Of a stretch of 64,000 nt of DNA, positions 1 through 8,366 are shown in pieces. Numbering within the stretch: the first letter of the stretch is position 1; every line of letters starts with the position of its first letter. The notes beneath the pieces were generated by a model, which did no database searches, was not told where the DNA came from, and worked only from the letters and a program-made list of their open reading frames with translations. The stretch is taken from NCBI RefSeq assembly GCF_001458255.1, contig NZ_CYSB01000038.1, forward strand, positions 124,001 to 188,000, given 5' to 3'. A program made the position numbers and the translations under genes. This DNA comes from Thalassovita autumnalis. GTDB lineage: Bacteria; Pseudomonadota; Alphaproteobacteria; Rhodobacterales; Rhodobacteraceae.

Positions 1-78
1 GATGGCCTCGGGCGCCTCGGCGATCACGCCGCGGCCAAAACGGATCCGTCCGGCGCTGGCGAAATCGAAGGGGCTCAT
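1..78 (-). CDS. Iron-containing alcohol dehydrogenase, N-terminus only
   Basis: Only the first 26 codons lie in the window; the gene runs off the left edge. The reading begins [17 protein letters not shown], which resembles the N-terminus of group III iron-dependent alcohol dehydrogenases, where an F-x-x-A-x-x-I-x-F-G-x-G motif leads into the nucleotide-binding domain. Its ATG overlaps the TGA of the glycerol kinase gene by four bases (ATGA), so the two are translationally coupled. This suggests the enzyme works on glycerol, dihydroxyacetone or a short polyol. The exact substrate cannot be read from 26 residues. Confidence 0.6.
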   Translation of the reverse strand, partial: MSPFDFASAGRIRFGRGVIAEAPEAI

Positions 79-1565
79 ACGCTAAGGGTTGCCTGAACCG
101 CGCGCTGCCAGCCGGCGTAGCGTTCATCGCGCGCCTCAGCCGCCATGTCCGGGGTGAAGCGGTTTTCCAGCGCCCAGCTATCTGCAAAGCCTGCCATGTC
201 AGGGTAGATCCCCGCCTGCATACCGGCCAGCCAGGCCGCACCTAGGGCTGTGGTTTCCAGAACCTCAGGCCGGTCCACCGGGGCGCCAAGAATGTCGGAC
301 AGGAACTGCATTGCCCAGTCCGAGGCACTCATGCCGCCGTCTACCCGCAGCACCTGTTCGCCGCCCTCATGACCAGCCCAGTCGGCGGTCATTGCTTCCA
401 GCAGATCGCGGGTCTGGTAGCCGACGCTCTCCAGCGCCGCCTTGGCAAATTCCGCCGGGCCGGAGTTGCGCGTCAGCCCGTAAACCGCACCGCGACATTC
501 GGCGTTCCAATAGGGGGCACCCAGGCCGGTGAAGGCGGGCACCATGATGACGTTCTGCGCTGGATCGGCACTTTCGGCGAGGGGCTGGGTTTCCTTGGCT
601 TCGCGGATGATCTTCAGCCCATCCCGCAGCCATTGCACCACGGCGCCTGCGATAAAGATCGATCCTTCCAGCGCATAGGTCGGCTTGCCATCCAGCTGGT
701 AGGCGATGGTGGTCAGCAGGCGGTTGTTTGACTGCACCGGCGTGTCGCCGGTGTTCAGCAGGGCAAAGCAGCCGGTGCCATAGGTCGATTTCAACATGCC
801 GGGCTGGAAGCAGGCCTGACCCACCGTGGCGGCCTGCTGATCGCCAGCCACCCCGGTGATCGGGATTTCGCGCCCAAAGAGATCGGCGCGGGTGACACCG
901 AAATCGGCGGCGCAATCCTTGACCTCGGGCAGCATCTGCATCGGGATGTTGAGCAGATCACAGATTGTCCGGCTCCAACGGCCTTTGCGGATATCGTAAA
1001 GCAGGGTGCGCGCGGCATTGGTGGCATCGGTGGCATGCACCTTGCCGCCGGTCAGTTTCCAGATCAGGAAGCTGTCCACGGTGCCAAACAGCAATTCACC
1101 CGCCTCGGCGCGGGCCCGCGCACCCTCCACATTGTCCAGCAGCCAGGCCAGTTTGGTGCCTGAGAAATACGGATCCAGCAGCAGGCCGGTGCGGTCGGTG
1201 AACATCGCCTCATGACCCGCCTCACGCAGGGCGGCGCAGGTATCGGCGGTGCGCCGGTCCTGCCAGACAATGGCGTTGTGGATCGGTTTGCCGGTGGCCT
1301 TGTCCCAGACCACGGTGGTTTCGCGCTGGTTGGTGATGCCGATGGCGGTGATGTCTTCGGGCGCGAGGCCCGCGCGTTCGATGGCGGCGCGGCAGGTGCC
1401 GGCGGTGGTGGACCACAAATCGGCCGGGTCATGTTCCACCCAGCCCGAGGCAGGGAAATGCTGCGGGAATTCTTCCTGCGCTGAGGCGGTGATCTTCAGA
1501 TCTTTGTCAAACAGGATCGCCCGCGATGACGTGGTGCCCTGATCGATGGCCAATACATATGTCAT
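75..1565 (-). CDS. glpK: Glycerol kinase
   Basis: A 496-residue FGGY-family kinase that phosphorylates glycerol to sn-glycerol 3-phosphate in the cytoplasm. The N-terminus [15 protein letters not shown] carries the phosphate-1 ATP-binding loop, [13 protein letters not shown] follows, and the second ATPase half contains [18 protein letters not shown] and GGMSASDW; length is normal for GlpK. The ATG at 1565 was chosen because a GGGGGGA ribosome binding site sits just upstream and known homologs begin at this methionine; a TTG four codons earlier is less likely. The gene lies downstream of glpD on the same strand and ends in a 4-bp overlap with an alcohol dehydrogenase gene. No glycerol facilitator or ABC transporter is adjacent in the window. 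Confidence 0.95.
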   Translation of the reverse strand: MTYVLAIDQGTTSSRAILFDKDLKITASAQEEFPQHFPASGWVEHDPADLWSTTAGTCRAAIERAGLAPEDITAIGITNQRETTVVWDKATGKPIHNAIVWQDRRTADTCAALREAGHEAMFTDRTGLLLDPYFSGTKLAWLLDNVEGARARAEAGELLFGTVDSFLIWKLTGGKVHATDATNAARTLLYDIRKGRWSRTICDLLNIPMQMLPEVKDCAADFGVTRADLFGREIPITGVAGDQQAATVGQACFQPGMLKSTYGTGCFALLNTGDTPVQSNNRLLTTIAYQLDGKPTYALEGSIFIAGAVVQWLRDGLKIIREAKETQPLAESADPAQNVIMVPAFTGLGAPYWNAECRGAVYGLTRNSGPAEFAKAALESVGYQTRDLLEAMTADWAGHEGGEQVLRVDGGMSASDWAMQFLSDILGAPVDRPEVLETTALGAAWLAGMQAGIYPDMAGFADSWALENRFTPDMAAEARDERYAGWQRAVQATLSV

Positions 1566-1626
1566 GTGTCCCCCCAAGGCAGCCTATCCATCTGGCTGCC
1601 GGTAGCTGTGCACTCTCATTTCTTTG

Positions 1627-1679
1627 CGTTGCGCCCAAGGTCCCCGGCATTCGGGGTCTCCACCCTGTGGGGCGCAACG
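1627..1679 (-). other. Structured glpD-glpK intercistronic element
   Basis: The 212-base gap between glpD and glpK holds a nested inverted repeat. A perfect 10-bp outer stem (CGTTGCGCCC at 1627-1636 with GGGCGCAACG at 1670-1679) encloses an inner hairpin CCCCG-GCATT-CGGGG (1642-1656) and a short CAC-CCT-GTG hairpin. A further GGGGCC-ATGAC-GGCCCC hairpin lies at 1733-1749. None is followed by a T-run on the minus strand, so a simple intrinsic terminator is unlikely. It may tune the ratio of glpD to glpK mRNA or be a dispersed palindromic repeat. Confidence 0.45.
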
Positions 1680-1777
1680 GGTTCTGGCCAGAGTGGCCGG
1701 AATTCTTAATCCGTTTCAAGCCGTGTTTATACGGGGCCATGACGGCCCCAATACGGCCCTAACATCTCCTGCGGCGG

Positions 1778-3358
1778 TTAGGCGCGGGTGGCCTGCATCC
1801 AGTCCTGCAGGGTGGCCACCTGATCCTTGTCCAGCCGCAGCCCCAGTTTGGAGCGGCGCCAGATCACATCTGCGGCCTCCACCGCAAATTCGCGATCCAT
1901 CAGCCAGCGCACCTCACGTTCGGTCAGGGTGGCGCCAAAATCCTGGCCCAGATCCGCAGCGCTTTCGGCGCCGTTCAGGATCTGCGCGGCTTCGGTGCCA
2001 TAGGCTTTGATCAGGCGCAGGGCCCATTTCTGGGTCAGGAACGGATAGTTGCGCTGCAGATCCTCCACCAGGAAATCGCGGTTCTTCACCTCAAAGTTCC
2101 CGCCCGGCAAAGGCACGCCTGCGGTCCAGTCGCCCTGACGGGTGGGCAGGTGTTTGTTGATCTTTTCCAGCGCGCTTTCGGCCAGTTTGCGATAGGTGGT
2201 GATCTTGCCGCCAAAGACGTTCAGCAAGGGCGCACCGCCGGTGGCATCCACCGTCAGCGTGTAGTCGCGCGTGGCTGCAGTGGCCGAGCTGGCACCGTCA
2301 TCATAAAGCGGGCGCACACCGGAATAGGTCCAGACCACATCGTCGCGGCTGACCGGCTGTTTGAAGTAACGGCTGGCAAAGGCGCAGAGGTAATCCTGTT
2401 CCGCTTCGGTGCAGACCGGCGGGTTTGACGGATCCTCATGGTCCTGATCGGTGGTGCCAATCAGGGTGAAGTCATTCTCATAGGGAATGGCAAAAATGAT
2501 GCGGCCGTCTTCGCCCTGGAAGAAGTAGCATTTGTCGTGATCGTAGAGCTTCTTGGTCACGATATGGCTGCCGCGCACCAGCCGGACCCCTTCGGTCGAG
2601 TTGCTGCGGATTTTCTGTCGGATGATGTCACCGACCCAGGGGCCGCCGGCATTGACCAGCATCCGGGCCTGATGGGTGATCTCTTCGCCGCTGTCGCGAT
2701 CGCGGGTGGTGACGCGCCACAGATCGCCGCTGCGTTCGGCGTTCAGCACTTCGGTGCGGGTCATCACCTTGGCACCGCGCGCTTCTGCGTCGCGGGCATT
2801 CAGCACCACCAGACGGCTGTCTTCGATCCAGCAGTCCGAATATTCAAACGCTTTGGCAAAACGCTGCTGCAATGGCGCCCCTTCCGGACCATTGCTGAGG
2901 TCAACAGAACGGGTGCCGGGCAGGATTTCACGGCCACCCAGATTGTCATACATGAACAGGCCCAGACGGATCAGCCAGGCCGGGCGGCGCCCTTTCATCC
3001 ACGGCATGACAAAACTCAGCAGGCGCGAGGTGGGCGTTTCAGATTCAAACCGCATATCAGGGTGATAGGGCAGCACAAACCGCATCGGCCAGGAAATGTG
3101 CGGCATGGCCTTCAGCAGGGTTTCACGCTCAATCAGCGCTTCGCGCACCAGCCGAACCTCAAAGTATTCCAGATAGCGCAGCCCGCCATGAAACAGTTTG
3201 GTTGAGGCCGAAGAGGTGGCCGAGGCCAGATCGTTCATCTCAGCCAGTTTCACGCTCAACCCGCGGCCTGCTGCGTCCCGGGCGATGCCGCACCCGTTGA
3301 TGCCCCCTCCGATGACGAAAAGGTCGGTGATCTCGGGTTTGGTTTCATGCACGGACAC
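1778..3358 (-). CDS. glpD: Aerobic glycerol-3-phosphate dehydrogenase
   Basis: A 526-residue FAD-dependent dehydrogenase that oxidises sn-glycerol 3-phosphate to dihydroxyacetone phosphate at the inner membrane and passes electrons to quinone. The dinucleotide-binding motif VIGGGINGCGIARDAAGRG lies near residues 14-32, followed by the family block SATSSASTKLFHGGLRYLE. The C-terminal DAO domain includes GGKITTYRKLAE. The GTG at 3358 is preferred because GGAGAAGCGCCC immediately precedes it and it gives a normal N-terminus; the upstream TTG at 3415 would add 19 unconserved residues. It is the first gene of the glpD-glpK operon, divergent from glpR. Confidence 0.94.
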   Translation of the reverse strand: MSVHETKPEITDLFVIGGGINGCGIARDAAGRGLSVKLAEMNDLASATSSASTKLFHGGLRYLEYFEVRLVREALIERETLLKAMPHISWPMRFVLPYHPDMRFESETPTSRLLSFVMPWMKGRRPAWLIRLGLFMYDNLGGREILPGTRSVDLSNGPEGAPLQQRFAKAFEYSDCWIEDSRLVVLNARDAEARGAKVMTRTEVLNAERSGDLWRVTTRDRDSGEEITHQARMLVNAGGPWVGDIIRQKIRSNSTEGVRLVRGSHIVTKKLYDHDKCYFFQGEDGRIIFAIPYENDFTLIGTTDQDHEDPSNPPVCTEAEQDYLCAFASRYFKQPVSRDDVVWTYSGVRPLYDDGASSATAATRDYTLTVDATGGAPLLNVFGGKITTYRKLAESALEKINKHLPTRQGDWTAGVPLPGGNFEVKNRDFLVEDLQRNYPFLTQKWALRLIKAYGTEAAQILNGAESAADLGQDFGATLTEREVRWLMDREFAVEAADVIWRRSKLGLRLDKDQVATLQDWMQATRA

Positions 3359-3420
3359 GGGCGCTTCTCCTGACTGTCTGAAAATGGGGAATACTCTTTT
3401 GCCCAGCGGAGTCAACGTAA

Positions 3421-3450
3421 TTTTTCGTTTGTGTTCGTTTGTGTTCGCAT
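3421..3450. promoter_or_regulatory. Candidate GlpR operator: tandem GTGTTCG direct repeats
   Basis: The 266-base glpD/glpR divergent region contains three 10-bp direct repeats: TTTTTCGTTT, GTGTTCGTTT and GTGTTCGCAT. A further ATGTTCGTTT lies near 3541-3550. TTCGTTT-type direct repeats are the kind of sites bound by DeoR/GlpR repressors of proteobacteria, and the cluster is about 60-90 bases upstream of the chosen glpD start. Assignment to this GlpR is inferred from position and motif type. Confidence 0.55.
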
Positions 3451-3624
3451 GTGCGTGCCGCGAAGATCCTTCTGTATCCGGCCCTATAGAGGCGCCGAGG
3501 CGTTGCGGGTGCGCTCTGGATCGGGGTGCGACTGCGCTGAAATGTTCGTTTTTTCTCTTTGCCGTTCGCCTGCTTGCACCGGCGCGCAGTTTCGCGCACT
3601 GTCGGCAAAACAGTTGGGGGCCGG

Positions 3625-4395
3625 ATGAAACTCTCTTTTCGTCAGTCAGATATCTTGGAAATTGCCCGGGTCGAAGGGCGTGTGGTGGTGGAAAATCTGG
3701 CCGACCGGTTTGGTGTCACCGTGCAGACCATTCGCCGTGACCTGTCCGAACTGGCGGATGCCGGCAAATTGGAACGGGTGCATGGCGGGGCGGTGCTGCC
3801 CTCAGGCGTGACCAACCTGCACTATGAAGACCGGCGCGCGCTGAGTGCGGAGGCAAAAACGCGTATCGCCCGCGCCTGTGCGGCCGATATTCCCGATGGC
3901 GCGTCGCTGTTTTTGAACATCGGCACCACAACCGAAGCCGTGGCGCGGGAGTTGTTGAGCCACCGCAACCTGATGGTGGTGACCAACAATATCAACATCG
4001 CCAACATCCTCGTGGCCAATGAAAGCTGCGATATCGTGGTGACCGGCGGCAGCCTGCGCCGGGTGGACGGTGGCCTGCTGGGGGACCTGGCGGTGACCAC
4101 CATTCGGCAGTTCAAGTTTGATCTGGCGGTGATCGGCTGTTCAGCGGTGGATGCCAGTGGGGACCTGCTGGATTATGATCTGCAAGAGGTCAGCACCAGC
4201 CGCGCCATCCTCGAATCAGCGCGCTCTGCCTGGCTGGTGGCCGATCACAGCAAGTTCCAAAGACAGGCCCCGGCGCGTATCGCATCCCTCAGTCAGATCG
4301 ATCGTTTTTATACTGACGTTGCGTTGCCACAGCCCCTGTCGCAGCAGTGTTCTGAGTGGGATACACAGCAAGTTGTGGTGTCTAACCCCTCGTAA
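3625..4395 (+). CDS. glpR: DeoR-family repressor of glycerol catabolism (GlpR-like)
   Basis: A 256-residue DeoR-family regulator. The N-terminal winged helix-turn-helix reads VVVENLADRFGVTVQTIRRDLSELADAGKLERVHGGAV, the family hallmark. The C-terminal sugar-phosphate sensor domain contains DGASLFLNIGTTTEAVARELL and the late D-block WLVADHSKFQR. The ATG at 3625 follows GGGGGCCGG; an in-frame upstream start would add 22 residues with no similarity to the family. It is divergent from glpD-glpK, consistent with repression relieved by glycerol 3-phosphate, as known for GlpR proteins. Direct TTCG-type repeats in the shared promoter fit this role. Confidence 0.85.
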   Translation: MKLSFRQSDILEIARVEGRVVVENLADRFGVTVQTIRRDLSELADAGKLERVHGGAVLPSGVTNLHYEDRRALSAEAKTRIARACAADIPDGASLFLNIGTTTEAVARELLSHRNLMVVTNNINIANILVANESCDIVVTGGSLRRVDGGLLGDLAVTTIRQFKFDLAVIGCSAVDASGDLLDYDLQEVSTSRAILESARSAWLVADHSKFQRQAPARIASLSQIDRFYTDVALPQPLSQQCSEWDTQQVVVSNPS

Positions 4396-4533
4396 TCGTA
4401 CACAAACCCACAAAATGAGGGGTGCGACGATAAAACCAAGCGGTTTTGCAAGAACCATACCAATGGCTATCTAAAATCGCGCATTTGGAGGGGCGGCGCC
4501 TATTTCTGCAAGGAAACAGGTAAACTAGCCGCC

Positions 4534-4845
4534 ATGAAAGCTTTGCCTGCATATTGTCTCATGGCTGGTGGCGTCCTGACCGTACTGGGTCTGGAGGTCG
4601 CCGGATTCGCCATGGCTGCCGAAATGGTCCCGGGTGAACCGGTCCTGGTGGTGGCACCGCCGTGGTCCGGTGGGGCCGAGGCTGTTGTCGCGTCAGCAGG
4701 TGGCGCAATTGTGGGGCCGACACAGGCCCCCCTTTCCGTTCTTGCAACGGGCGCAAGTGAAGAAGCTTTCCGCGAGAGTGGCGCCTGGTTCCTGCTGAGC
4801 CCAAGCGCCCTTAGCTTTTTCTGTGTAACGAAGGATACGGTATAA
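4534..4845 (+). CDS. Small exported or membrane-anchored protein of unknown function
   Basis: A 103-residue protein not recognised as a named family. Residues 1-29 form one hydrophobic segment ending AGFAMAAEM, so it is probably either secreted or anchored by one span. The remainder has a short beta-like stretch ([23 protein letters not shown]) and a hydrophobic C-terminal part. Its TAA overlaps the ATG of the chemoreceptor gene by one base (TAATG), which implies coupled translation. A receptor partner or periplasmic sensor is therefore conceivable, but that is inferred from context alone. Confidence 0.6.
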   Translation: MKALPAYCLMAGGVLTVLGLEVAGFAMAAEMVPGEPVLVVAPPWSGGAEAVVASAGGAIVGPTQAPLSVLATGASEEAFRESGAWFLLSPSALSFFCVTKDTV

Positions 4846-6131
4846 TGTCGGTTAATAAACAGGAGAAATCGAAGGATTTCTCGGGCACGGCCCGTCTGGT
4901 GGCCCTGGGGATGATGCCCCTTGGGCCAATTTCTGCGTTTGCGGTGGGTGGACCACTGCTGACGGTGGTGGCTGCGGCCCTGATCTTTGCGGGTCTGGCG
5001 CTGATCGCCCCCAAGCTGGATGGTAAAACGCGCCCGATGATGATTGCGGTGGCGCTGATCGGTCAATGTGTGGCCTTCACCTCAGCCTTCTCGGGCCATG
5101 CCTGGCAAATCGACACACATATGATGTTCTTCGCCGTACTGGCGATTGTTGCAACCATGGGCTCACTGCCCGCGCTGATCGTGGGTGTCGCGGTCACCGC
5201 CGTGCATCACCTCAGCTTTGGCCTGTTCCTGCCGTCACTGGTGTTCCCGGAGATGTCTCTGGTTGAAACGCTGGGTCGTGTTGTGCTGCACGCCGTGATT
5301 GTTCTGTTCGAAGCGGGCATTCTGGCCTGGTCGATGATCCGTTCTGCTGCCGCTGACGCGGAAATCCGTCAGGCCCGCGAAGATCTGGCTGAAAGCGTTG
5401 CTCAGGCGGAGCAGGCGCAGGTTGATGCAGAAGAGGCCCGCGAAGCTGCTGTGGCTGTGGCCGATCGCACCCGTCGCGAAGGTCAGCGTGCGGCAACGGC
5501 TGTTGAACAGATCGCCTCGGCTGCAAACGCCGCCGCCGATCATGCGGGCAGCGCCCAGAATGTGATGGCCCGCACCCGCGAAGAGGCGGAACGTTCCAGC
5601 GGTGTTGTAACCCGTGCCCATGACGCCATGGATGCGATCAAGGCCAGCTCGGAGAAAATCACCACCATCATTGGTGTGATTGATGAAATCGCCCGTCAGA
5701 CCGACCTTCTGGCGCTGAACGCAGCTGTTGAATCGGCCCGTGCCGGCGAAGCAGGTCGCGGCTTTGCCGTGGTGGCCACCGAGGTGCGCAAACTGGCGCA
5801 GCGCTCGGCCGATGCCAGCAAGGAAATTCGCGAGTTGGTCATCACCTCGTCTGAGCAGGTGGATCACGGTGTGGAACTGGTTGGTGAAACCGGCAGCGCC
5901 CTGACCCGTATCGCTGACGCGGTGGCTGAGCTGAACGAAGTTCTGACCGAAATCGCTGCAGGTGCTGCGGATCAGTCCGAAGGTCTGGCCCAGGTGAACA
6001 TCGCCATCTCGCGCATCGATACCCTACGTGATGAAAGCGAGGTTCCAGCCGGGGAAGAGGTGCCAAGCTTTGACCTCAGCATGGACGATGATGATGGGGA
6101 AGAGGTGGATTTCACCGCCAAAGCGGCCTGA
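4845..6131 (+). CDS. Methyl-accepting chemotaxis protein with polytopic N-terminal membrane domain
   Basis: A 428-residue chemoreceptor. Residues about 16-165 form roughly six membrane spans with almost no periplasmic loop, and include [17 protein letters not shown], a histidine-containing motif within the membrane region. From about residue 170 a long coiled coil leads to the conserved cytoplasmic tip [36 protein letters not shown], which contacts CheA/CheW. There is no recognisable HAMP or Cache domain. The returning helix is short and ends in an acidic tail (SMDDDDGEE) instead of a CheR/CheB pentapeptide. Signal sensing by the membrane domain itself, perhaps of redox state or a lipophilic ligand, is an inference. 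No other chemotaxis gene is nearby. A strong terminator follows. Confidence 0.88.
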   Translation: MSVNKQEKSKDFSGTARLVALGMMPLGPISAFAVGGPLLTVVAAALIFAGLALIAPKLDGKTRPMMIAVALIGQCVAFTSAFSGHAWQIDTHMMFFAVLAIVATMGSLPALIVGVAVTAVHHLSFGLFLPSLVFPEMSLVETLGRVVLHAVIVLFEAGILAWSMIRSAAADAEIRQAREDLAESVAQAEQAQVDAEEAREAAVAVADRTRREGQRAATAVEQIASAANAAADHAGSAQNVMARTREEAERSSGVVTRAHDAMDAIKASSEKITTIIGVIDEIARQTDLLALNAAVESARAGEAGRGFAVVATEVRKLAQRSADASKEIRELVITSSEQVDHGVELVGETGSALTRIADAVAELNEVLTEIAAGAADQSEGLAQVNIAISRIDTLRDESEVPAGEEVPSFDLSMDDDDGEEVDFTAKAA

Positions 6132-6164
6132 TCCAACCCTCAAATCCCTGACCCCGTATCAAGG

Positions 6165-6192
6165 AAACGCCTCACGCAAGTGGGGCGTTTTC
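6165..6192 (+). terminator. Rho-independent terminator after the chemoreceptor gene
   Basis: Arms AAACGCCTCAC (6165-6175) and GTGGGGCGTTT (6180-6190) form an 11-bp stem with one G-T pair and a GCAA tetraloop, followed by TTCTT. It lies 34 bases after the chemoreceptor stop codon and separates that unit from the inositol locus. Confidence 0.85.
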
Positions 6193-6251
6193 TTGTGTTT
6201 TCGGCAGGGGTCTGCAGTGCGGGAGATGGTTGCACCCGTCTTGCAATATGA

Positions 6252-6267
6252 TTGCAACCGGTTGCAA
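6252..6267. promoter_or_regulatory. LacI-type operator upstream of iolG-iolB
   Basis: A perfect 16-bp palindrome, TTGCAACCGGTTGCAA, with the central C-G step typical of LacI-family operators. An identical copy sits at 12045-12060 in the iolE/iolD divergent promoter, and a LacI-family gene is at 8367. A TTGACG hexamer at 6275-6280 just downstream may be a -35 element. Control of the inositol genes through this site is inferred from the two identical copies and the neighbouring regulator. Confidence 0.82.
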
Positions 6268-6403
6268 ATTTTGCTTGACGCTGTCCGGTCAAACCGGCAC
6301 CCTAACGAAAACGCTCAGCACCTGCGGAACGGAATCCCCGTACCGCTACCACTGGGTTGGACTAGGGAAGGGGCCGCCAGAAGAGGCGGCCAAAGGAATG
6401 AAT

Positions 6404-7414
6404 ATGTCTGTGAAATTTGCCGTTTTGGGGGCGGGCCGTATTGGTCAGGTCCACGCGTCGACCATTGCTGCCGTGCCGGGGGCTGAACTTGTCGCAGTGG
6501 CTGATGCAATGCCCGCCGCCGCTGCCGCAGTTGCTGCTGCCCATGGCTGTGACGTGAAAACCATCGATGACATTGCGGCAGATGCCGGGGTGGATGCCGT
6601 GATCATTGGCACCCCAACGGACACTCATGCCGATCTGATAGAACAGTTCGTGCGCGCCGGCAAAGCTGTGTTCTGCGAAAAACCGGTCGACCTCAGCCTT
6701 GAACGGGTGAAATCCTGTCTGGAGGTTGTACAGGCTGAGGGTGGCAAGCTGATGGTGGGCTTCAACCGCCGCTTTGATCCCGATTTCCGCGCCGCCCATG
6801 CCGCCATTCAGCAGGGCCGCATCGGCAAGGTTGAGATGGTCACCATCACCAGCCGCGATCCCGGCGCGCCGCCGCCGGAATATATCACCCGCTCTGGCGG
6901 GATTTTCCGCGATATGACTATTCATGATTTCGATATGGCGCGTTGGCTGCTGGGCGAAGAGGTGACTACGGTTCAGGCGGCAGCCTCGGTTCTGGTCGAT
7001 CCTGAGATTGGCAAACTGGGGGATTACGACAGCGCCAATGTGATCCTGACCACCGCTTCGGGTCAGCAATGTGTCATCACCAATTCCCGTCGCGCGACCT
7101 ATGGCTATGACCAGCGCATTGAGGTGCATGGCTCCGAAGGATCGGTGACGGCGGAAAACCAGCGGGAGGCACGCATTGAGATTGCGGATGAAAAGGGTGC
7201 GCATCGCCCGCCTTTGCTGAACTTCTTCATGACCCGCTACACGGCAGCCTATGCCAATGAAATCGCCGAATTTGTTGATGCGCTCAACACCGGCGGCGCG
7301 ATGCCCACCACGGGGCACGATGGGCTGATGGCGCTGGCGCTGGCAGATGCCGCGCTGTTGTCCGTGGCTGAGGGCCGTGTGGTCCAGGTGTTGGAGGTGC
7401 TGGGCGATGGCTGA
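6404..7414 (+). CDS. iolG: Inositol 2-dehydrogenase
   Basis: A 336-residue Gfo/Idh/MocA oxidoreductase, most likely converting myo-inositol to scyllo-inosose with NAD. The Rossmann motif GAGRIG occupies residues 9-14, the EKP motif is at 92-94 with K93, and RDMTIHDFDMARW supplies D169 and H173, matching the Lys-Asp-His catalytic triad known in IolG. The ATG at 6404 was preferred over the ATG two codons earlier because AAAGGA then has normal spacing. It overlaps iolB by 8 bp and is preceded by a LacI-type operator. Specificity towards a stereoisomer cannot be fixed by sequence alone. Confidence 0.88.
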   Translation: MSVKFAVLGAGRIGQVHASTIAAVPGAELVAVADAMPAAAAAVAAAHGCDVKTIDDIAADAGVDAVIIGTPTDTHADLIEQFVRAGKAVFCEKPVDLSLERVKSCLEVVQAEGGKLMVGFNRRFDPDFRAAHAAIQQGRIGKVEMVTITSRDPGAPPPEYITRSGGIFRDMTIHDFDMARWLLGEEVTTVQAAASVLVDPEIGKLGDYDSANVILTTASGQQCVITNSRRATYGYDQRIEVHGSEGSVTAENQREARIEIADEKGAHRPPLLNFFMTRYTAAYANEIAEFVDALNTGGAMPTTGHDGLMALALADAALLSVAEGRVVQVLEVLGDG

Positions 7415-8213
7415 TCTTCTGCGCAAACCCAATGGCGCAACCGGCAAGGTGCATGACATTTCCCCGGGCGATGCGGGGTGGTCTTATGTCGGCTTCACCC
7501 TCTACCGGTTGCACCCCGGCGACAGCGCGTCAGAATACACCGGATCCGAAGAGGTCATATTGGTTCTCGTCGAAGGCAAGGCCGCGATCCAAGCCGCCGG
7601 TCAGGACTTTGGCGTGCTGGGCGATCGCATGAACGTTTTTGAAAAGACGCCGCCGCATTGTGTCTACGTGCCCGGCGCCAGTGATTGGTCCGCCGTGGCT
7701 GAAACAGATTGCACCCTTGCCGTCTGCAAGGCGCCCGCCCGCGGGGACTATCCGGTACAGCAGATCGGTCCGGCAGATATCGCCTTGGAAGAGCGCGGCA
7801 CCGGCACCAACCTGCGCCATATCAACAACATCGCCATGGAAGGCCGGGACGTGGCCGGCAGCCTGTTGGTGACCGAGGTGTTCACCCCCGCAGGCCATTG
7901 GTCCAGCTATCCGCCGCACCGTCATGACGAAGATAACTTCCCTGAGATGACCTATCTTGAGGAAACCTATTATCACCGCCTGAACCCCGATCAGGGCTTT
8001 GGCATTCAGAGGGTCTATACCGAAGATGGGGCTCTGGATGAAACCATGGCGGTCAGCTCGCATGATGTGGTGCTGGTGCCCAAAGGCCACCACCCCTGCG
8101 GATCACCCTATGGCTATGAGATGTATTACCTCAACGTGATGGCCGGTCCGCTGCGCAAATGGCGGTTTGAAAACGATCCGGCACATCACTGGATCTATGA
8201 ACGGGACAATTGA
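7407..8213 (+). CDS. iolB: 5-deoxy-glucuronate isomerase
   Basis: A 268-residue bicupin that isomerises 5-deoxy-D-glucuronate to 2-deoxy-5-keto-D-gluconate in inositol catabolism. The characteristic metal-binding region SSYPPHRHDEDNFPEMTYLEE lies in the C-terminal half, followed by LVPKGHHPCGSPYGYEMYYLNVMAG, both hallmarks of IolB. The start at 7407 has GGAGGTG upstream and gives an 8-bp overlap with iolG; the upstream in-frame start would lie inside iolG and add unconserved residues. The enzyme acts directly after IolD. Confidence 0.93.
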   Translation: MADLLRKPNGATGKVHDISPGDAGWSYVGFTLYRLHPGDSASEYTGSEEVILVLVEGKAAIQAAGQDFGVLGDRMNVFEKTPPHCVYVPGASDWSAVAETDCTLAVCKAPARGDYPVQQIGPADIALEERGTGTNLRHINNIAMEGRDVAGSLLVTEVFTPAGHWSSYPPHRHDEDNFPEMTYLEETYYHRLNPDQGFGIQRVYTEDGALDETMAVSSHDVVLVPKGHHPCGSPYGYEMYYLNVMAGPLRKWRFENDPAHHWIYERDN

Positions 8214-8315
8214 GCCGCAGTTCAGCGGTGAAAACGGTGCAAAAGGGCAGGTTGCCTTGAAATACGGATCTGAATGGGGTTGAACGCAGAGAAAGGATAG
8301 GCGGGCGCTGGTGCG

Positions 8316-8331
8316 GACGGTTGAAACCGTC
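8316..8331. promoter_or_regulatory. Palindrome upstream of the LacI-type regulator
   Basis: GACGGTTGAAACCGTC is a 7-bp inverted repeat with a two-base centre, 35 bases before the regulator's ATG. It differs from the TTGCAACCGGTTGCAA operators of the structural genes but shares the GGTT/AACC core. It could be an autoregulatory site or the target of another regulator. Confidence 0.4.
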
Positions 8332-8366
8332 AGATACAACAGCGGTCCGGATAAGATGAGGTCACG

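Noticed and set aside
2438-3205. 255-codon open frame antisense to glpD
   Set aside because: Fully covered by the conserved glpD gene on the other strand; no ribosome binding site or family motif.
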